From Castor canadensis (Eukaryota; Chordata; Mammalia; Rodentia; Castoridae), in assembly GCF_047511655.1 (NCBI RefSeq), contig NC_133398.1:49853638-49917637 (forward strand): 64,000 nucleotides of DNA, read 5' to 3'. The notes under the pieces were generated by a model. The model made no database searches. It saw nothing but the letters and a program-made list of their open reading frames with translations, and was not told the DNA's origin. Position numbers and translations under genes: made by a program. Positions 13,101-23,690 of this stretch are shown here, one piece after another (positions within the stretch are counted from its first letter, which is position 1; the number at the start of each line of letters is the position of its first letter).

Positions 13101-13253
13101 GCGCCGCGTCAGGTGACGGATGTTGCCTGGGGGCCGGCTGCCTAGAGATGCACTTCGGCGTCCGGCCCCTGGGTTGTCACCGCGTGGGGCGCCCGCGCGG
13201 AGGGTGGGAAGGTGGCGGAGCGGGAAGAGCGGAGAGGTGGGGACGCGGACAAG

Positions 13254-13261
13254 GCGGGAAA
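13254..13261 (-). promoter_or_regulatory. E2F-type site
   Basis: GCGGGAAA, the reverse complement of the E2F consensus TTTCCCGC, lies 313 bp upstream of the ARF ATG. ARF is a known E2F1 target; binding here is inferred from motif and place only. Confidence 0.5.
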
Positions 13262-13340
13262 GAGGCGGTAGGCCCGAGGGAAAGAAACCCAGGACGCCAG
13301 CAGCCCCGCGCGCGCCTCCCTCCGGGCGCCTCCGGCAGCC

Positions 13341-13350
13341 TTTCCCGCGC
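13341..13350 (+). promoter_or_regulatory. E2F site upstream of ARF
   Basis: TTTCCCGCGC is a perfect match to the E2F consensus, 224 bp upstream of the ARF ATG and inside the CpG island. It is the best single regulatory motif in this promoter. Confidence 0.6.
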
Positions 13351-13387
13351 GCGCAGGGCACTGAACGGTTCTGAGATCTCCGGCTGT

Positions 13388-13405
13388 GGGGGCGGGGGGG
13401 GGGGG
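13388..13405 (+). promoter_or_regulatory. Sp1-type GC box merging into a G12 run
   Basis: GGGGGCGGGG is followed at once by further Gs, giving 12 uninterrupted G at 13394-13405. The box could bind Sp1/KLF factors, and the G-rich strand could fold as a G-quadruplex. Lengths of such runs are prone to assembly error. Confidence 0.45.
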
Positions 13406-13573
13406 AGGAATAGCGCGCGTTGGGAACGCGGGTGCGCGCCCGCGGCGCGGAGATGGGCGGGGGGCGGCGTGTGGGTCCCTCCTGCACTTGCAGGGCAGGC
13501 GCTGTGTTGCTTACCTCCGGTGCCAAAGGGCGGCGCAGAAGCTGCGGAGCTCAGTGGTGGTGGTGGCGAGAAC

Positions 13574-13763
13574 ATGGTACGCAGGTTCTTGGTGACTGTT
13601 CGGATTCAACGCCCGGGCGGCCCACCGCGAGTGAGGACTTTCGTGGTGCAGTTTCCGCGACCCGTGGGTGAGCAGGCAGCGCCGAGTGCGCGGACCGTGG
13701 CGGCCCTCGTGCTGATGCGAGTGAGGAGCCAGAGCAGACAGCTGCCGCGTCCTGAAAGACCAG
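13574..13763 (+). CDS. CDKN2A: ARF tumour suppressor, exon 1beta (residues 1-63 plus first base of codon 64)
   Basis: The frame starts MVRRFLVTVRIQRPGGPPRV, nearly the human ARF start, with the conserved basic MDM2-binding and nucleolar segment at residues 1-14 and a further basic patch at 19-21. The ATG has a strong context (A at -3, G at +4). Exon 1beta ends ...RPERP plus one base, at CAG|GTAGGA (donor at 13764). It joins exon 2 in the alternative frame to give Gly-His-Asp-Asp-Gly, as in human GHDDG. The full protein is 131 aa, against 132 in human, with no lysine and 26 arginines. ARF holds MDM2 in the nucleolus and so stabilises p53. The same frame is open upstream to 12944, but homology fixes the start at 13574. 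Confidence 0.97.
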
Positions 13764-14074
13764 GTAGGAAAGGCCCTCAAAAAATCCCGGGCGCCACGAC
13801 ACTTGGATGACTTTGTTTGACGTGATTTAATACACAGATATATCATTTGGACGAGGCTAGGAGAAGATTTCGAGGGTGGGAGTGGTGACCGGGATGGACG
13901 CCTTTTCCCCATTCGGGTTACTTACAGATGTGGTTCTCCTAACACATGGAGCCTGGAGCCCCCTTCACAAACCTTAATTCTATGAAACTTCAAGAGGAAC
14001 CGAGAGCTTCTAATCCTACCTTAGAGGTCGGTGACTCCTGAATTTCCTGGGTGGGAAGCACACACTTACTTACA

Positions 14075-14151
14075 CACACACACCCCACACAGTGGGTAGG
14101 TGTATTTCTTTGTCTTTCACCCTAGGGGAAATTACTACTAACGTTTTCGGG

Positions 14152-14241
<90 letters not shown>

Positions 14242-14325
14242 CACAGTGGGTAAGGGTAAGGTGTATTTCATTTTCTTTTCTTCCCCCTGGGGGAAATTAC
14301 TAGTAACTGTTTTCGTTTTCTATAG
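14075..14325. repeat. Tandem duplication around a (CT)n(CA)n microsatellite
   Basis: Two copies of the same roughly 85-95 bp segment flank the microsatellite. Each has 'cacagtgggta', 'ggtgtatttc', 'ggggaaattacta' and 'gttttcg' in that order (about 14075-14158 and 14232-14325). Between them are (CT)22 at 14156-14199 and (CA)n at 14203-14239. The first copy is preceded by its own short CA tract, so the duplication probably arose by unequal exchange or slippage at CA repeats. Confidence 0.8.
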
Positions 14326-15907
14326 GCCGCCTTTTTTCCTCCACCCCACCCTCCTTCCAGGAGTTGTGCAGGACATGGGAGAGGGGGGCATACACGTAGA
14401 TGACTTCCTCAAATACTAAGACCGATTGAAGGATCGGTAATAACTTCTACAAGGAGCAGACTTGCTTCTCAGGGATTCTGCAGCTCATAGGAAGATGGGT
14501 TTTCCTGATGAAGTGTAAGCTTCTTACTCGGCGGCCTAGGCGGCCTAAACTATTGAAACTTCTGGACGATGTTCCCAGAGTTGGTGGAGTTACAGTAATC
14601 CCCCTGAGGAATCATAGCTGATCACATTTTAATTACCTCAGACCACAATTAACATACTTTTAAAATGAGGCCTACTTCTTGAAAAATAGAATCTGTGATA
14701 GATTTTGTTCTCACCTCGGGTAGATCATTACTTGGTTGTCGTTTCTTCTGAACAGGAAAATTGCAAAAGATGTAAAGTTATAAAATGCAGATTCCTAATT
14801 AAAACTTAGAGAATAAGTCTAAAAATAATTCAATGAGACCTCATTGTGTAACCTTCTTTGTGCCATCACTTCCCTGGAAATACACAGCTCCAAAAAAGCA
14901 GGAAGGAGAAAATTTCTTATTGCAACGTTAATTTGTCTTTTCGATGTGGAAATGTAAAACTGCTAAATCTATCAGGGTTTTTCTATTAACAAAAAAAGTA
15001 TAATTCATAGGGTAAATGCAGATTTATTTTGTACTTTTGTATTATTCTGACAGTTCATTTTTTTTAAAAAAAATCAGTCGAAAGAGCTTACACAACATTT
15101 CATGGCTTGTTGTAAGATTCGATTTTAGTTAATTTTAAAACATTCACAAGATCCTGTATATTTTTTTTCTTAATGGTGATTTTTCTGAATCAGCAAATGT
15201 TTAGTCACTGTGATACTTAAGCTCAAATTTATATCAATATTATTCTCTATTAAAAAGTTGTTTATTACTCTACTTAATAGTACTGTCTTAAAATATTTTT
15301 ATTTTAATCACTAGGTTGCTACTGGAAATCTATAGTTAGGAAGTAGAAATTTTTAGTATATATTAATGTCATAATTATGTTTTCTATTTTAGGAATTTAA
15401 AGCCTAAGTTAGCATTTCATAGTGTATTTGTAGTACAAAATATGAGCAATATAAAATAGGTTTGCTGAAAGAAACTATTAATTTCTTGTTATTTAAGTAT
15501 AAATCAGTTTTTAGATTTTTTTTGTAAAATTATTTAGAACTATACATATGTAAAGGGTCCCATTTTCTCCAAGTATCTGATGATAGAACATATAGCTTGG
15601 ATAAAACAGAATATATGTTTCAAAAACATGTTCAGTTTCTCAACTTCCTATGTGAAATGATACACATAATATAAACATCTCTGTGTTACTTATAAGTAAT
15701 AATTATGTATATTTCACGTTTATATATTAGGAGCATCAATTCTTTGAGGGACACAAGTGGTTAAACATTTAAAATTAATGTAAATATATAAGGCATCATT
15801 ATTCTAACATTTTTTTAAGTTTCTGAAAATACATGTATTGTGTATTAATAAATTAATATATTCATCATTTTTATGACTGGAAATGTGTATAATAAAATTC
15901 TGTATTG

Positions 15908-16000
15908 GACTGGGGATGTAGTTTGACGGTAGGGCACCAGTTTAGCATGTGAGAGGCCCTGTGTTCAACCTTCAGCAACACCACATACACAAACACAAAA
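15908..16000 (+). mobile_element. ID-like SINE
   Basis: It has 'gactggggatgtagtttgac' and 'agaggccctgtgttcaacct', then an A-rich CACA tail. It is a tRNA-derived SINE in sense direction. Confidence 0.8.
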
Positions 16001-17059
16001 TCCACCTTACTATCTACATCACGAGTTTCTTATCTACAAAAACCTGATGAATTTCACTATTGACTTGTTGCTTCTACGTGATGTATTTATAAAATAGTCA
16101 TATTTTCATTAAATAGTCATTGTTCTTAGCTATTTAGAAACTTATTTATTTATTTATTTTTAATAGCATGGAGTCTTCTCAAGGTAAGCACTGGGCAGTT
16201 AGCATAGCCATTATTCCCAATGTGTACATGACCCTTGTTGGTATTTTGTTTTAAATGAACAATAACCCTTTCATTAATGGAGAATTCACATTCATTTTAC
16301 TTCTTTGAGGGCTGCTGAATTTAAAAAACATCCACTGTCATCATACAGTAGGAAGACAGCCTATTGATATCTATGTCATAATATTTTACAGGTCTGCTAT
16401 TACAGGTAACTAGTAGTCACTACAATGGAATTAAATTCAACCATTTTCCTAATATTAGAGTACTGCTCTTAGTAAGGTGATATGAACTCTTTTAAAAAAT
16501 ACTATTTTACAGCAAAACCAAACCTTTGGCCCAGTCGTTTCACTCTTTTTGAGAAACATTAAAATCTCTCTTGTCCCCACATGGTAAAACACCCTAGGCC
16601 AAATCAAAACTAAAGCTCTGAATACCCTCCTAGGCCCTCTATTTGCTGCAAAACCCATCCCAACCTGATAGAAGGTATTTATGTCATTTAAATTATATAA
16701 ACTATGGGTGTTTCATTTTCTAAATATAGCTTTACAAGGTTGAGTATGAACTTTTCTCTAAGTTCTGGTGTTTATATACCTAATCACTAATATTGTCTCT
16801 ATTTATTAGCCTGATAAAATTAATGCACTTTCATAAAGCCTCGCAAGAAAAAAAAAAGTGTGTAGAACTTTAGTCAACATACAGGCATCATCCTAAGGAA
16901 CTTATAACAAGAATTAGTGGGGATGATTAAATAGCACACATAGTCCACAGTCTGTATTTTCAAGAAATTGAAAATTGCCTAAAATTCTACCAGTAAAGGG
17001 TTAACTAATGGTACAGTTCTACTCTTGAATTTTAGAAAATTATGGGTGTTTTCTTTATT

Positions 17060-17178
17060 TGTTCATTTATTTTTGAGAGTGATCTGGATATGTAGCCCAG
17101 GCTGGCCTGGAACTCGGATCCTCCCATTTCAGACTCTCGTGTGTTGTGATTACAGACGTGCATTACCACGTGTGGCTG
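17060..17178 (-). mobile_element. B1 SINE, antisense
   Basis: It carries 'tatgtagcccaggctggcct', 'ggaactcggatcctccca' and 'gtgattacagacgtgcatta', the reverse complement of B1. It is 7SL-derived. Confidence 0.85.
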
Positions 17179-17317
17179 ACAATTGTGTGTTTTGCAGAAT
17201 GTTTAATATATTTAATAGAATATGAAACTGTTACATTATAAAGTGATTCTAACGGTGATTTTTAAGTGAACTGCCAAACAGTAAGTAATTTTTACTCACT
17301 CCCATTTTCTATATATG

Positions 17318-17347
17318 CACACACACACACTCTCTCTCTCTCTCTCT
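17318..17347. repeat. (CA)n(CT)n microsatellite
   Basis: Short CA run followed by a CT run. Confidence 0.9.
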
Positions 17348-17649
17348 TTTCCTGTACTTGTATGGTGTCGTTAGAGTGGCAGGGGTCGGGATAACATTTA
17401 CTTTTGTCGGTACACTTTTCAGTTTTTCCCAGGTGCTCTCATATGTAATTTTCAAAGCCTTTGACATCTTAAGAATCGTGCAGTAGGGATGCACTAAGAG
17501 CTTCACATTAACGTTAGCTGAATGTAGAGGAAGAAAAGCTAGAAAAGGGAGTTGCAAAGCATCATGTATTTGATGGTGGCTTTAAGGTTTGGGAAAGTAG
17601 AAAGTGCGGTGACTTGAGACTGTAAGGCACACTGTGTGCTTATTCACAG

Positions 17650-18190
17650 CTAGCTGTATCTAGATGAAGGGCAGCTGGGTGTCAAAGCTTTTGGGTGTTA
17701 GGCCCCTAGTCTCAGCACTTGCGTCCTCCCTGCGCTCCCCCTCTCTTCGGTCCCTCCTCCCCACTTCACCCCATCGGGGGCGCCCGACCTGGAACTCAAC
17801 ATCTAAGCTAAGAGTGCAGAAAGTGACCCCGGACCCCAGGGGAGATGAGCCACGCGCCCTGCACATTCCGCTGCCTGGAACCCCCTACTTCTGAACTGCC
17901 GCCTCAGTTCTCACCTCCCGACCCTCTGGATTCCTAGAGAGTGCCCAGTCCCAAGGATTTAACTGGCTATTGGGGCAGGACCCTCTAGCAAGAGTATAGA
18001 AGCTTGATGCACTTATCACCCCACCCTGCAAGCACCCCTTCCACTGCTAACCTTCTCTGGACCCATATCCCTTCCCCATTTCCACAGGTAAGTTTTGATC
18101 CGAGTAACAGTACCTGCAGGCTAGGGGTTAGACATGGAGCCGGACTGGGGCTTCCCTTGGCGGGCAACCCAGAAAGATCAGTGAGCCTAC
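17650..18190 (+). other. GC-rich block in the ARF intron with a consensus splice donor
   Basis: This 540 bp stands out from AT-rich surroundings by higher GC and clusters of CpG ('catcgggggcgcccgacctg', 'gccacgcgccctgcacattc'). At 18083-18093 lies CCACAG|GTAAGT, a perfect donor whose CAG could also act as an acceptor after the pyrimidine-rich 'cccttccccatt'. Several overlapping frames are open (17664-17894, 18004-18261), but none has a known domain. It could be an unannotated exon, an alternative promoter or an enhancer; none is proven. Confidence 0.35.
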
Positions 18191-18269
18191 TGGATTCCGG
18201 GAAAGAGGCAAGCTATGTCAAGTCGTATCTCCAGGTCACCACCTCAACTATGATAGGGTGAGGCCTTTT

Positions 18270-18293
18270 GTTCATTCATTCATTCATTCATTC
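18270..18293. repeat. (TTCA)n tetranucleotide repeat
   Basis: Six near-perfect TTCA units. Confidence 0.9.
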
Positions 18294-19117
18294 GGAGATT
18301 TGGAGAAGAGTTGGATGAGGAGTGAGTCAAGTTCACCCAGAGGAGCCAGGGAGCTGAGCGGAGGAACTTTTAAGAGTGTTGAAAGGACTCCCCTGAGTTT
18401 CTTTGTCTCGAGGTGCAGAATGGTATGAAGAGTGCTCATATTATTTCTACAATAGTGATATCCCTCAACTTTGTTTTCTTTTTGTATTGCAAATTTCCCC
18501 CTCAGTTAAAACATTCAAATGAAATCATAGATTAAAATAAAACAATATCCGTAGCTATTAAAACAAGACCCACTTCCAGGACAGCAAGCCAACCAATGGA
18601 GAAAACCTAGGAGTAAGTGAAGGTTTTCTTCAGTAGCAGAAGGAAGGTCTTTTTAAAGTTTCAGACCCCTCCTAGAAAATACCCACCAACTATGCACCTC
18701 AACAGTCACCATATTCTAATTCATGCTATTTCAATGTACACTCACAAGCCCACATGTATTTACAATTGTTGAGGTGATCTCTGAACAGTAATTTCATGAG
18801 CCCTCAAATGGCCAGTTGTGTTTCAACTGAACTATATAATCAGAAAGAAATAATAAAAGGAAAAACTAAAAATCATTAGCTACAAGATATAAATTACTAA
18901 GGCATCAGATTTCCTTTTTAAAAAGAATAAGCTTATTTCTGTTTTTCATATTACAAGTAACATTGGCTTTGCTCATGAAAATACAAGCGTTGTATTACAA
19001 AGGACTTTCATTCTTCTTCAACTAGTTCTCATTTTTCTCCTTCACCTTAAAATCTCACGAATTATTTAAATGATTACAAAGCCAGTAGAAAATCTTTTGG
19101 GGGGTGTGTGTGGGAAG

Positions 19118-19200
19118 GGGGAGATTTGCTGGAATGGAACCCAGGGCCTCACACATACAAAGCGTGTGCTCTCCTACTGCACTCCCACCCCCACCCCCTG
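19118..19200 (-). mobile_element. ID-like SINE, antisense
   Basis: It contains 'tggaatggaacccagggcct' and 'gcgtgtgctctcctactgca', the reverse complement of the tRNA-like unit. Confidence 0.75.
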
Positions 19201-19886
19201 TAGGAATTTTTTTTTTAAGGGAGAAATGTTTTGCAGAGGTTCCAAATTATGTGAACAAAGATATATAATCTCTTAAGCAAAGTGAAAGCAATACAGTTGT
19301 ACAATCAGGGTAATACAAATAAAATGCCTTTACTTTCTTAATTGAAGTATACAAGTAGCCAGAAATTAAAGAAGTATGTGAAGGTTATCAGCATCATCAT
19401 TATCGGGCTAAAATACACATTTCTCAGGCTCACTCTCAAAAATTCTAATTCAGCATTCATGCAGTGGGAAGCAGGAATCTGCATTTTAAATAAACTTCTG
19501 AGGGGGACCCTGTTATAAGTGGTCCCTGGGACAGAATTTGACAAATATGGTCAATGCTACTTTTTTGAAAACTTATTTTGAATTTTAGAATCAATTACAC
19601 TGCAGATCCCAGGGAGAATCTGAGTAATCCAAGAAGAAAATGTTTCACCAAATGAAGTACAGACCATTTATTATTAAGTGATCTTTCGTTTGAACTGGAT
19701 TGTGTCTCAGATGCCAGATTCTTACCATCAGGAAGTATTTGAAAGGGAAGGACATAACAGGATATATTGGTGCTTGAAAGCTCTCAGGCAGCAGACAGAA
19801 AACTTTCACATAGGACATATACAATACAGTATCTTATCTTTTCAAATACTATACACACTCACCTCTGTTTAAACAAGATGAAAGTC

Positions 19887-19979
19887 TCTCTCTCTCTCCT
19901 CTCTCTTTCTCTCTTTCTCTCTCTCTCTCCCCTCCTCTCCTCTGCTCTCCTTTCTTCTCTCTTCTTTCTTCTTTCTCTC
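19887..19979. repeat. Polypyrimidine (CT/CCT/CTTT) tract
   Basis: About 90 bp of almost pure C and T on the + strand. It produces arginine/glutamate-rich frames on the - strand, which are artefacts. Confidence 0.9.
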
Positions 19980-20861
19980 CATATAGATAGTAATAGGTTT
20001 TCTTTCATTATCCCAACTAGACTTGTGATAAACGTGACAATGTGAAATGATGTAAGAGAGAAAAAGCAAAACAGAAGAGTTTCACTGGTTGAAATCATTT
20101 AAGATCAAGACGAGATTGCAGTTAAAATGTCAGAATAAAGCACTTATGAACAAAATAATGGATCTTTGTGTCTCTATAAAAGCACAGGGTGTGTGTGTAA
20201 GGGGATACAGATGAATAATTTAAGCTAAATAATAATGTACGGTTGTAAGAAAACCTAAGATATCATGCCCCCCCCAATTATGACCATAATTTGTGTGCCT
20301 TCAGGCTATCGGGTGTCTGATATTATACCAGAGTTTGCTGATGTATTAGGAAAAAGCTTGTGTTTTGCTTTCTTTTCTCTAGTGCCACCATTTTCTCTTA
20401 GACTGCCAGATCATCTGACTCAGCAATTGTATAAATCTCTCACCCAGTTTTAAAGAAACAGCAGCTATGTACAGAGCAATGACTCCCTCCAATTGAAAAT
20501 CTTTCCCACTCTGTAGCAAAAAGTACTGTCTTTTAAGTTTGAAATAATTAAATGCTTATATAATATAGGACATTTGGAATTTTGCTGCATAAATTTTACA
20601 TGCCGAATAGCTGAAGGTGAATATATTTAATGTAACACTTGATTTCTTAAAAAGAAGCCTTTTCCCTCAAAAATAATTATGAGGAGTTTAATAGACATAG
20701 AACAATTTGCATTATCTCATTTAAGTATTACAGTATGTTTTTGTTTTAGGTATTTAACTTTCTCTATTTAGAGAAAGGCTCAGATAGGTTGCATGTCCTG
20801 CCAAATGTCATTGGTTAGTGATTATGTACTATTGAATTGTGTTGTTTTTGGAGTGATGTAA

Positions 20862-20866
<5 letters not shown>

Positions 20867-20909
<43 letters not shown>
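20867..20909. repeat. (TA)n microsatellite
   Basis: About 21 TA units. Confidence 0.95.
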
Positions 20910-20912
<3 letters not shown>

Positions 20913-21879
20913 CATATACCTACATGATTTCAGATACACACACTTACATGCTTTCAGTTCCTTCTCTTCTAGTTAATTATTGTCCTATAAACTGTTTAGC
21001 CCTGTTAGGTTTCTGTTACACTCAGCATCATCTACATATATCCCAGTAAAAATTTATTAAATGAATGAAAAGTTTGAAAAATAATATAATAATAACTGAA
21101 GTTCTCATGGGCTCTAAAATTCACTGAATCTCACATAATTAATTGAAATTTCCCTTATAAATATAAATTACTTATCCCTACTTTGATTTAAAAGCAATAA
21201 ATGGGAAACCTGTGCTCCATGAAGCATGCAGAAGAATGATCTTTTTTTTGGTGTCCACATGATGTGTTACCATAGTTCATTTCCTTTACTTGCGAGCTAT
21301 TGTGGTTTTAAGACTGAGTACTAGAACTCTGAGTGCTTCCATTTTCTTATCTGCAAATTTGACACAGTAATGAATAGCACTTATGTAATAAAAAATAGAT
21401 AAAATACATAAAAGATTCATTGTAAACTTTCAAGTCATACACCTGTCAGCTGTTATTAAAGTGTCTAAATCATGCTCTTAGGAAAGTACGTTAGTTTACT
21501 TTTACAATAAATGCCTATATTATTGAGTGTAATTATTCAGAGTAGCTCAAAATTCCTGAACTCCATTTTAAAGCATGTATACATCATAATAAAACAATAT
21601 TTATTCAAATCCCTGGTACATTTCAAGATGTTACATAAAATCACTGTAGATTTGCCCACTTATTAATCCACACCTGAACAGAAGCCCTATAGGGTGTGAC
21701 TCATCTTCATAAATATGTATTAAACAATATTCATAAACCTCTATTTCCTAAGATAAAAAGTCAAATTAGTTTTTTTTAAAAAAACAAAACAATTGTTATT
21801 AACCTGTCTTCAGTCTATCAACACATTCAGTTATCAGGAATTGTAATTTCTAATGGGAGCACTGAAGATAATTGGATTC

Positions 21880-22128
21880 TTTTTTTAAACACATTGTATT
21901 AGCATATATATTAATTGTACAGGGGTGTTTCATTGTGACATTTCCATATGTGCTTAGAATGTGTACCTCCATTAGATTCAACCTTTCCACCATTCTCCCT
22001 CACTACCCCTTAAAACAATTTCAGCTGGTTTCACTGTTCTATTTGCACACAAGTACATAAAGTACATTGATCGTATTCACCCTCCCATATGCTCTACATT
22101 CACCTCTTTCCATCTGGTACTCATTTAT
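21880..22128 (-). mobile_element. L1 3' UTR fragment, antisense
   Basis: Reverse-oriented rodent L1 3' sequence: a T-rich start, 'acattgtattagcatatata', 'tttcattgtgacatttccat', and a pyrimidine-rich block with 'tccaccattctccctcacta'. It is a 5'-truncated copy of about 250 bp with no ORF2 left. Confidence 0.65.
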
Positions 22129-23049
22129 ATTCTTAATGCCTTCAGAATGGTTGTCATAGTCTGAATATCTAAATTAACAGTTTTGGCCAAAGTATTTCTC
22201 CTAAAAATTCTTTAGTATAAGAAACTGTGTATGTGGTGGGGAGAGAAGGATAGAAATATTAAAGTAATCCTCAAAACTTTCAACATGTCTGGAAGGTAGC
22301 CTTCATTTAATCAAATAATTTGATAATAATAATTTGAGGAGTTATTTAGAAGTAGGATACCAAAGACACAAAATACACCAAGCATTAGTCTTCCTCAGAG
22401 TTAGCAGTTAAATAGACAGCACATTTTTGAAAGAAAATCTACTCCATCAAGGAAAAAAAAGAAGGATGTTGAGCATAAAGGTTTAGAAAAGATAAACTGC
22501 AATTCTTCACTTTTGCCTACTTTTCCAACTATAGTTCTACTTGAAATACACTCCAGGAGTGGTGGCAGGTGGCAGTTAAAGCAGAGGAAATATTGAACAC
22601 AGTGATGCACTCCACAGTCACTTCCCATGATTTAATGAGTTCTTCTGTGGAAGTTTTTTCTATTAGAATACAGGCAACTTTGTTACAAAGATGCTCTGAT
22701 GATTAGATGTCAAAGAAGGGAAAGACAGTCATACCTTTTAGAAGGGCGTTTCCTTGTTGAACCTTCAGACACCTTCCAGAATTTACAGCAATGTGTGAAA
22801 AAATATCAAAGAGAAAATTGACTTTCATGGCCTAAATAAGAAACATAATTGTAAATGTTATATGTGCTCTTAAAATAGTAAGTTCCATTTATTGAGAGCC
22901 TGCTGTATGCCTACATGTTATATATCAGATTTTTTATTCTCCACAATAACCTTATGAGGTACGTTTTATTTTTAAGGTTGAGGGAACAGACTTCAGAAAG
23001 TTTACATAACTAATTCAAACCTGAGGTAATAAATTGCACAATTTATTTG

Positions 23050-23170
23050 AGCTAAGCCACACCTGTAATTCCAGCACTCATGAGGCTGGGGTCAGGAAGT
23101 TTAGGAGTTTGAGGCCAACGTGGACTACATAGTGATACTCTGTCTCCAAAAGACAAAACAAATCAAAACC
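23050..23170 (+). mobile_element. B1 SINE
   Basis: It shows 'cacctgtaattccagcactc', 'ggagtttgaggccaacgtgg' and 'actctgtctccaaaagacaa', a sense B1 monomer. Confidence 0.85.
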
Positions 23171-23609
23171 TCAACAGGGAGAATAACTATATATACATAT
23201 GTGTCTCTCTCTATATATATGTTGCATATGCATATATTTAACTGTATATCTATATTAACTATATACACATACATATGTGTATGCATACATACATACACAT
23301 ACAGGGGTGGTGAATCAGGAAGTCAGTTCTCTCTGAATTCTCTCTGTGTCATTATCATGCACTATATTTTTGTCCCCTCCACAATTATGATTAAGGGTGT
23401 AGGTTGGCATTCGTACCACCCACATCTATCCAAGTCAAAGTAAGTGGCTGTGTCCATAGAAGGAATATGGGGAGAAGAACTGAGTTCAAGATCTGCAGAA
23501 AACATTCATTTACTGGGTAACTATTGCAATGTACCACCCCTCTATTTTGTTAGCTATGAATCAAAGAGGTAGCTCTTGGAAAAGAAGGTTTTTTTGTAAT
23601 ATCTGTCAA

Positions 23610-23690
23610 GGATGTAGAGGTAACCCAGTGAAAGAGCACTTGCCTACCATGCATGAAGCTCTGAGCTCCATCTCCAGCACTGCCAAAAGC
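23610..23690 (+). mobile_element. ID-like SINE
   Basis: It shows 'gtagaggtaacccagtgaaa', 'gcacttgcctaccatgcatg' and 'tctccagcactgccaaaa', a sense tRNA-derived unit. Confidence 0.8.

Larger units (their letters stand above)
11770..13800 (+). promoter_or_regulatory. CDKN2A: CpG island and promoter region of ARF, probably bidirectional
   Basis: About 2 kb of GC-rich, CpG-dense sequence with GCGCGC runs ends just past ARF exon 1beta. No TATA box is evident near the expected start. It contains two E2F-type sites (13254-13261 and 13341-13350), an Sp1-type GC box (13388-13397) and a 12-G run. In human the same island drives ARF in one direction and ANRIL in the other. ARF is an E2F and oncogene-responsive gene silenced by Polycomb and CpG methylation; those facts are known for the family, not shown here. 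Confidence 0.85.
13764..17059 (+). other. CDKN2A: First part of the ARF first intron
   Basis: Intron sequence begins at the donor GTAGGA and turns AT-rich after about 14.6 kb. It holds the duplicated block at 14075-14325 and a SINE at 15908-16000. From 14.7 to 15.9 kb I see no gene or repeat. An open frame on the - strand at 16455-16658 has no domain and looks like chance. Confidence 0.6.
18294..21879. other. CDKN2A: ARF intron, AT-rich
   Basis: Apart from one SINE (19118-19200), a pyrimidine tract (19887-19979) and an AT repeat (20867-20909), I recognise no element. No open frame shows a domain. Confidence 0.5.

Noticed and set aside
12944-13573. In-frame open extension upstream of ARF (possible 288-aa frame starting at an ATG at 12944)
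   Set aside because: GC-rich DNA is poor in stop codons, the encoded segment has no similarity to ARF of other mammals, and the conserved ARF start at 13574 has a strong ATG context.
12385-13912. Many long frames on both strands around ARF exon 1beta
   Set aside because: They are shadows of the CpG island; only the MVRRFLVT frame is supported by homology.
19859-20098. Arginine/glutamate-rich - strand frame
   Set aside because: Translation of a polypyrimidine tract, not a gene.
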